A stretch of DNA of 11,557 nt from Burkholderiales bacterium RIFCSPHIGHO2_12_FULL_61_11. Lineage in GTDB: Bacteria; Pseudomonadota; Gammaproteobacteria; Burkholderiales; Burkholderiaceae_C. The stretch lies in the NCBI GenBank assembly GCA_001770785.1, contig MERZ01000410.1:1-11557 (forward strand), in the 5' to 3' direction. A program made the translations under genes and the position numbers. The notes below the pieces were generated by a model. It was not told the origin of the DNA and searched no databases. It saw only the letters and a list, made by a program, of their open reading frames with translations. Shown in pieces: positions 8,808-11,557 of the stretch (its first letter is position 1; the number at the start of each line of letters is the position of its first letter).

Positions 8808-8957
8808 TTGGCAGGCTGTTACCAGCGTAACGAAGCGATGGCGCGAGCGTACCTGTCGGGCCAGCACACGATGGCGGCGATAGCCGAGCACTTCGGCTTA
8901 CACTATTCGACGGTAAGCAGAATGGTGAGAAGCCATGAAAATTCAGAAAAGGGGTAA
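8808..8957 (+). pseudogene. C-terminal remnant of a REP-associated tyrosine transposase-like gene
   Basis: An open stretch from just after an in-frame TGA (8805-8807) to TAA (8955-8957) encodes a segment reading RNEAMARAYLSGQ, then HTMAAIAEHFGLHYSTVSRMV. The second part is a helix-turn-helix of the kind found at the C-terminus of Y1/TnpA_REP (RAYT) transposases: an A-I-A-E-H-F-G first helix and an H-Y-S-T-V-S-R recognition helix. The N-terminal HUH-type catalytic domain, with its HUH histidines and tyrosine, is absent: waaA ends 12 bases before this stretch. It is therefore a scar, not a functional gene. A short expressed DNA-binding peptide starting at ATG 8838 cannot be excluded but has no ribosome binding site. 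Family assignment is by recognition, not by search. Confidence 0.65.
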
Positions 8958-8974
8958 TGTTGTATTGCAAGACC

Positions 8975-9018
8975 TGACCCCGTTGCCCATGTGACCCCGT
9001 TGCCCATGACCCCGTTGC
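8975..9018. repeat. short tandem repeat downstream of the transposase remnant
   Basis: The unit TGACCCCGTTGCCCATG occurs at 8975-8991 and again at 8992-9008; a third partial copy, TGACCCCGTTGC, starts at 9007. The step is 17 then 15 bases. The preceding bases GCAAGACC, continuous with TGACCCC, resemble sequence I have seen at the ends of RAYT-type genes. This suggests that the element's end was reiterated, perhaps by slippage or by repeated terminal insertion. Confidence 0.8.
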
Positions 9019-9038
9019 GCGTGCGAATGGCGAGCGTT

Positions 9039-9085
9039 GTTCGAGCCCACGGAGAGGTCGCCAGAGCGACTTCTGTCGGTCGAAC
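9039..9085. repeat. imperfect palindrome near the transposase remnant
   Basis: GTTCGA (9039-9044) is matched by TCGAAC (9080-9085). Inside it, GAGGTCGC (9054-9061) pairs with GCGACTTC (9066-9073) around a CAGA loop, with one non-Watson-Crick position. A 9/6-base asymmetric internal loop separates the two stems. The shape recalls REP-type palindromes bound by RAYT proteins, but I cannot see further copies in this window, and it might be chance. Confidence 0.4.
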
Positions 9086-9265
9086 TTCTAACCGAGTTGC
9101 AGCCACAGTGACGCCTCTCGCGCTAACCAGGCTGTCAATGCAGGTTCCTTGAACGTCCGCAAAGCAGCGTTGCAGTCACTCAGTCCAGACTTCCATCTTT
9201 GCAATTCGGGTATGTGCCGCATCAGTTCAAGAGAAAGCTGGGGCGGTTCCTTGCTCAGTCGCGCA
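9086..9265. other. non-coding remainder with no recognised feature
   Basis: The rest of the 469-bp gap between waaA and the Bug gene has no credible gene on either strand: the open stretches are short, lack family sequence and have no ribosome binding sites. It is less GC-rich than the flanking genes. No U-tailed hairpin is seen after the Bug gene stop (which reads leftwards into this region), so no terminator is called. It is probably degenerate mobile-element or relic sequence. Confidence 0.5.
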
Positions 9266-10249
9266 TCAATCCACCTTGGCCCCAGACTCCTTGATCACCC
9301 GGGCCCATTTCACCGTTTCGGTTTTGATCAACTGCACGAGTTGCTCGGGCGTGCTCGTCAATGGCTCCAGCCCGGCAGATGAGAACCTTTCGCGGATCTC
9401 CGGCAGGCGCAGCACGGTCGTGATTTCGGTATTCAGACGTGCCACGATACCAGGCGGAGTCCCCGCGGGCGCCAGAATGGCAAACCAGCCGAAGGACTCG
9501 TAGCCGGGAATGCCGCTTTCGGCCAGCGTCGGCATGTTGGGCGCTAGCGTAGAGCGCTCCTTGCTCATAACACCAATCACCTTGAGGCGGCCTGACTTGA
9601 GTTGCGGCTGAATGGCCCCGATGTCGGCAATGGCCAGCGACGTTTCGCCCGACATCACCGCCATCACCGCAGGCGCGCTACCACGATAAGGAACGTGCAG
9701 GATGAAGCTGCCCGTCATGGCTTTGAGCAGTTCGCCCGACAGGTGCATGGCCGTGCCGCTGCCACCCGACGCGTAGCTGAGCTTGCCAACCTGGGCCTTG
9801 GCCAGCGCGACCACTTCCTTGGCGTTGTTGGCCGGCAATCGGGGGTTTGCCACCAGCACAAATGGGCTGGTGCCAAACAGCGTGATGGGCGAGAAATCGC
9901 GTTCCGGGTTATAGGGCAGGTTGGGGTAGAGCGTGGGGTTGACCGTGAGCCCGCCAGCTGCTGCCAACACGATGGTGTAGCCGTCCGCCGGTGCCTTTGC
10001 CACCAAATCCAGTCCCAAACCCCCTCCAGCGCCTGGGCGGTTGTCGACAATAACAGGCTGGCCCAAGCGCTTTGCCAGCTCAGGCACGACAAGGCGTGCA
10101 GCTGTGTCGCTGCTGCCCCCGGGGGGAAAGGGCACTATCAGGCGGATGGGGCGTGTAGGCCAGGTGTTTGCAGCTGTCTGCGCAGGAGCCAGGTTGGTTG
10201 CGAGCGCAAGGCTGAGGCCAGCGGCCAAGGATCGGATTATGGTCATCAT
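9266..10249 (-). CDS. tripartite tricarboxylate transporter substrate-binding protein (Bug/TctC family)
   Basis: A periplasmic ligand-binding protein of 327 residues, the usual Bug size. Residues 1-23 form a signal peptide: R6, a hydrophobic run of Leu/Ala, then an A-P-A cleavage motif before Q24. The mature protein opens with WPTRPIRLIVPFPPGGSSD, the Bug signature in which the loop after the first strand contacts a ligand carboxylate. NRPGAGG and a LSYASGGSGTAMHL segment follow in the expected order. The start is ATG 10249; GGAGG at 10265-10261 is 11 bases upstream, making the adjacent second ATG less likely. It begins 20 bases after the stop of the decarboxylase gene, so the two form an operon. 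No membrane subunits (TctA/TctB) are present here; in Burkholderiales many Bug proteins are orphans. The ligand is presumably a carboxylic acid, perhaps the decarboxylase substrate. Confidence 0.95.
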   Translation of the reverse strand: MMTIIRSLAAGLSLALATNLAPAQTAANTWPTRPIRLIVPFPPGGSSDTAARLVVPELAKRLGQPVIVDNRPGAGGGLGLDLVAKAPADGYTIVLAAAGGLTVNPTLYPNLPYNPERDFSPITLFGTSPFVLVANPRLPANNAKEVVALAKAQVGKLSYASGGSGTAMHLSGELLKAMTGSFILHVPYRGSAPAVMAVMSGETSLAIADIGAIQPQLKSGRLKVIGVMSKERSTLAPNMPTLAESGIPGYESFGWFAILAPAGTPPGIVARLNTEITTVLRLPEIRERFSSAGLEPLTSTPEQLVQLIKTETVKWARVIKESGAKVD

Positions 10250-10269
10250 GGTGTTGCAGCCCTCCGTTG

Positions 10270-11313
10270 TTAAAGCTTGAACAGTGTTTCGGCATTGGTC
10301 TGGAAGAACATTTTTTTTTGCTCGGCGCTCAGCGGCAAGTTGTCCATTGCGGTGACTTCCTCGGCTACGTACTGATAGGGATAGTCCATGGCATACATCA
10401 CGCGGTCATGCCCCATGAGTTTCTGCACAAAGCTGATCGAGGGCTCCCAAGGCATGCCGCTGGTGGTGTAGTAGAAGTTCTCGCGCAAATAGTCACTGGG
10501 CTTTTTCTTCAGGGGCTTGACGCCTTCACTGCGATTGGAGCGCACGATGCCTGCATGCATGAAGTCGATGCGGTACAGCCAGTAAGGCAGGCCCTCGCCC
10601 AAGTGACCAAGCACCACCTTGAGCTTGGGGAAACGGTCAAATACGCCGCTGACGATGAGGCGCAGCGCATGCAGACCGGTTTCGGCGGCAAAGCCGTAGA
10701 TGCCCGCGTCCAGGCAGCGTGAGAGGAAGGGCGCAATCATCTGCGGCGACGGTGTGTTGGGGTGGATGTAGACCGGCACATCCAGCGCCTCGGCAGCAGC
10801 AAAAATGTCCCAGAATTTTTCATCGTCGAGGTATTCCCCCTGGGTGTGTGAGTTGATTACCACACCCTTCAGGCCAAGCTGGTTGACGCTGCGCTCCAGC
10901 TCTTTAGCCGCAGCCTGCGGCGCCTGGGGGGCCACCGCTGCCAGGCCCGCATAGCGGCTGGGGTGCTGGCGGATGGTGGCAGTCAGTTGGTCATTGGTCG
11001 AAATCGCCAGGGCCGTGGCCGTGGCCGCGTCAAACACCTGCACGCCGGGAGCGGTGAGAAGCAGTAACTGCATGTCGATGCCGGTGGCGTCCATATCGCT
11101 CAGACGGCGCTCGCCCAAGTCCTGAACACGCTCGAACAGGTCGCGTGCGCGAGGCGTCTGACTCTTGCCGAAAAATCCCCACAGGCTGTAGAACCCCGGG
11201 TCATTGATGGATCGGGTCTCAAGGATCTTGACGTAGTGCTGGATCAGCTCGGGCGTGGCCCAAGCTTCTTCGGTGGCGATGCGCTTGTACGCGCGCGGGG
11301 GCGGTGTGCTCAA
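10270..11313 (-). CDS. LigW-like amidohydrolase-family decarboxylase (5-carboxyvanillate decarboxylase-like)
   Basis: A 347-residue Amidohydro_2 (ACMSD-type) protein. Members are TIM-barrel, divalent-metal enzymes that remove CO2 from aromatic acids. From memory, it follows the Sphingomonas LigW 5-carboxyvanillate decarboxylase almost end to end: RIATEEAW, SLWGFF, DLGERRLSDMDATGID, INSHTQGEYLD, VYIHP, YWLYR and YAMDYPYQYVAEEV. The LigW metal ligands E19, H188 and D314 correspond to E15, H184 and D310; substrate-site R58, H241, R252 and Y317 correspond to R55, H237, R248 and Y313. The active site thus looks complete. The start is an unusual TTG at 11313 with AGGAGA seven bases upstream; the first in-frame ATG is only at codon 74. 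It is cotranscribed with the Bug gene and divergent from a LysR gene. The substrate could be 5-carboxyvanillate or another ortho-hydroxylated benzoate; family-level confidence is high, substrate confidence low. Confidence 0.9.
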   Translation of the reverse strand: MSTPPPRAYKRIATEEAWATPELIQHYVKILETRSINDPGFYSLWGFFGKSQTPRARDLFERVQDLGERRLSDMDATGIDMQLLLLTAPGVQVFDAATATALAISTNDQLTATIRQHPSRYAGLAAVAPQAPQAAAKELERSVNQLGLKGVVINSHTQGEYLDDEKFWDIFAAAEALDVPVYIHPNTPSPQMIAPFLSRCLDAGIYGFAAETGLHALRLIVSGVFDRFPKLKVVLGHLGEGLPYWLYRIDFMHAGIVRSNRSEGVKPLKKKPSDYLRENFYYTTSGMPWEPSISFVQKLMGHDRVMYAMDYPYQYVAEEVTAMDNLPLSAEQKKMFFQTNAETLFKL

Positions 11314-11416
11314 AATGATGTCTCCTGCTTGTTGAAATTTGTCTTCTAAAGCGCATTGGAGATCATTTCCATGTTTTGAAAAATGAAAAATTATTGATCG
11401 TTTATGATTTTCATTT
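11314..11416. promoter_or_regulatory. divergent control region with a 9-bp inverted repeat
   Basis: This 103-bp, AT-rich gap separates the LigW-like operon from lysR, the usual site of LysR-type regulation. A perfect inverted repeat AAATGAAAA (11381-11389) and TTTTCATTT (11408-11416) has an 18-base spacer, and its right arm ends immediately before the lysR ATG. That placement suits autorepression combined with activation of the leftward operon. No confident -35/-10 pair could be picked in the AT-rich sequence, and part of the symmetry could come from base composition. Confidence 0.5.
11321..11326 (-). promoter_or_regulatory. ribosome binding site supporting a TTG start
   Basis: AGGAGA on the minus strand, seven bases before TTG 11313, is a near-ideal Shine-Dalgarno sequence. 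It decides the start of the LigW-like gene, since no in-frame ATG or GTG lies between it and the conserved N-terminal RIATEEAW, which carries a metal ligand. Confidence 0.75.
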
Positions 11417-11557
11417 ATGAATCAGGCTTTTTCTCCAACGATCCGGCAGCTACGAGCCTTTCTGGCGGTGTACCGACTGCGCAAGCTGAGCGCGGCTGCC
11501 GAGCAACTATTTGTCACGCAATCGGCCATCAGCGTGCTGATCCGCCTGCTCGAAGAT
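11417..11557 (+). CDS. LysR-family transcriptional regulator, N-terminal part only
   Basis: The first 47 codons run off the right edge. They encode a LysR winged helix-turn-helix: TIRQLRAFLAVYR (first helix), LSAAAEQLFVTQSAISVLIRLLE (turn and recognition helix), matching the HTH_1 pattern of AA..L..TQ.A.S..I..LE. ATG 11417 is the only nearby ATG start, as an in-frame TGA sits at 11405-11407. There is no Shine-Dalgarno sequence upstream; the bases are a T-rich inverted-repeat arm, so translation may be weak. Its position divergent from the LigW-like/Bug operon makes it the probable regulator of that operon, likely responding to the aromatic substrate or a derivative (inference). The effector domain is outside the window. 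Confidence 0.9.
   Translation, partial: MNQAFSPTIRQLRAFLAVYRLRKLSAAAEQLFVTQSAISVLIRLLED

Noticed and set aside
8975..9018. CRISPR-like array
   Set aside because: The units are directly adjacent with no spacers and only 2.7 copies, so it is a plain tandem repeat.
8903..9106. A 67-codon - strand open frame in the gap after waaA
   Set aside because: It runs antisense through the tandem repeat and transposase remnant, without ribosome binding site or family similarity.
9602..10273. A 223-codon + strand open frame opposite the Bug gene
   Set aside because: Antisense to a gene with a signal peptide and a full Bug signature; Arg/His/Gln-rich shadow.

Overview
The window reads as chromosomal DNA of a high-GC betaproteobacterium, most likely in Burkholderiales near Comamonadaceae (Polaromonas/Rhodoferax-like). 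The reasons are the GC-rich codon use, the mutase-waaC-waaA gene order, a Bug-type binding protein beside a catabolic enzyme and a LysR gene, and a small AT-rich repeat resembling one I recall from Comamonadaceae. The taxonomic call is inference.

Region 1 (1-4931) is a glycogen locus. A 5'-complete, 3'-truncated glycogen phosphorylase gene (glgP) runs leftwards off the window. Across a 161-bp divergent intergenic region, glgC (ADP-glucose pyrophosphorylase) and glgA (glycogen synthase) run rightwards, coupled by an ATGA overlap. Together they cover ADP-glucose formation, chain elongation and chain breakdown. No branching or debranching enzyme is visible.

Region 2 (4932-8796) continues on the + strand. 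After a strong hairpin come a phosphoglucomutase/phosphomannomutase, then waaC (heptosyltransferase I) and waaA (Kdo transferase), the last two overlapping by ATGA. The mutase can supply glucose-1-phosphate to GlgC, and hexose-1-phosphates to envelope polysaccharide. WaaA and WaaC build the lipid A-Kdo-heptose inner core. waaA carries an in-frame, AT-rich, rare-codon segment that looks like a domesticated intergenic repeat.

Region 3 (8797-9265) is a decayed mobile-element scar. It has the C-terminal helix-turn-helix remnant of a REP-associated tyrosine transposase-like gene, a short tandem repeat and an imperfect palindrome.

Region 4 (9266-11557) is a small catabolic module. On the - strand are a LigW-like metal-dependent aromatic decarboxylase (TTG start) and a tripartite-tricarboxylate-type (Bug) periplasmic binding protein. 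Divergent from them is the start of a LysR-type regulator, with a 9-bp inverted repeat abutting its start codon. The likely scheme is regulator, ligand-binding protein and decarboxylase for a carboxylated aromatic acid. The substrate is not determinable here.

Most of the window is conventional metabolism. I see no CRISPR array, rRNA, tRNA, intact insertion sequence or clearly new defence system.
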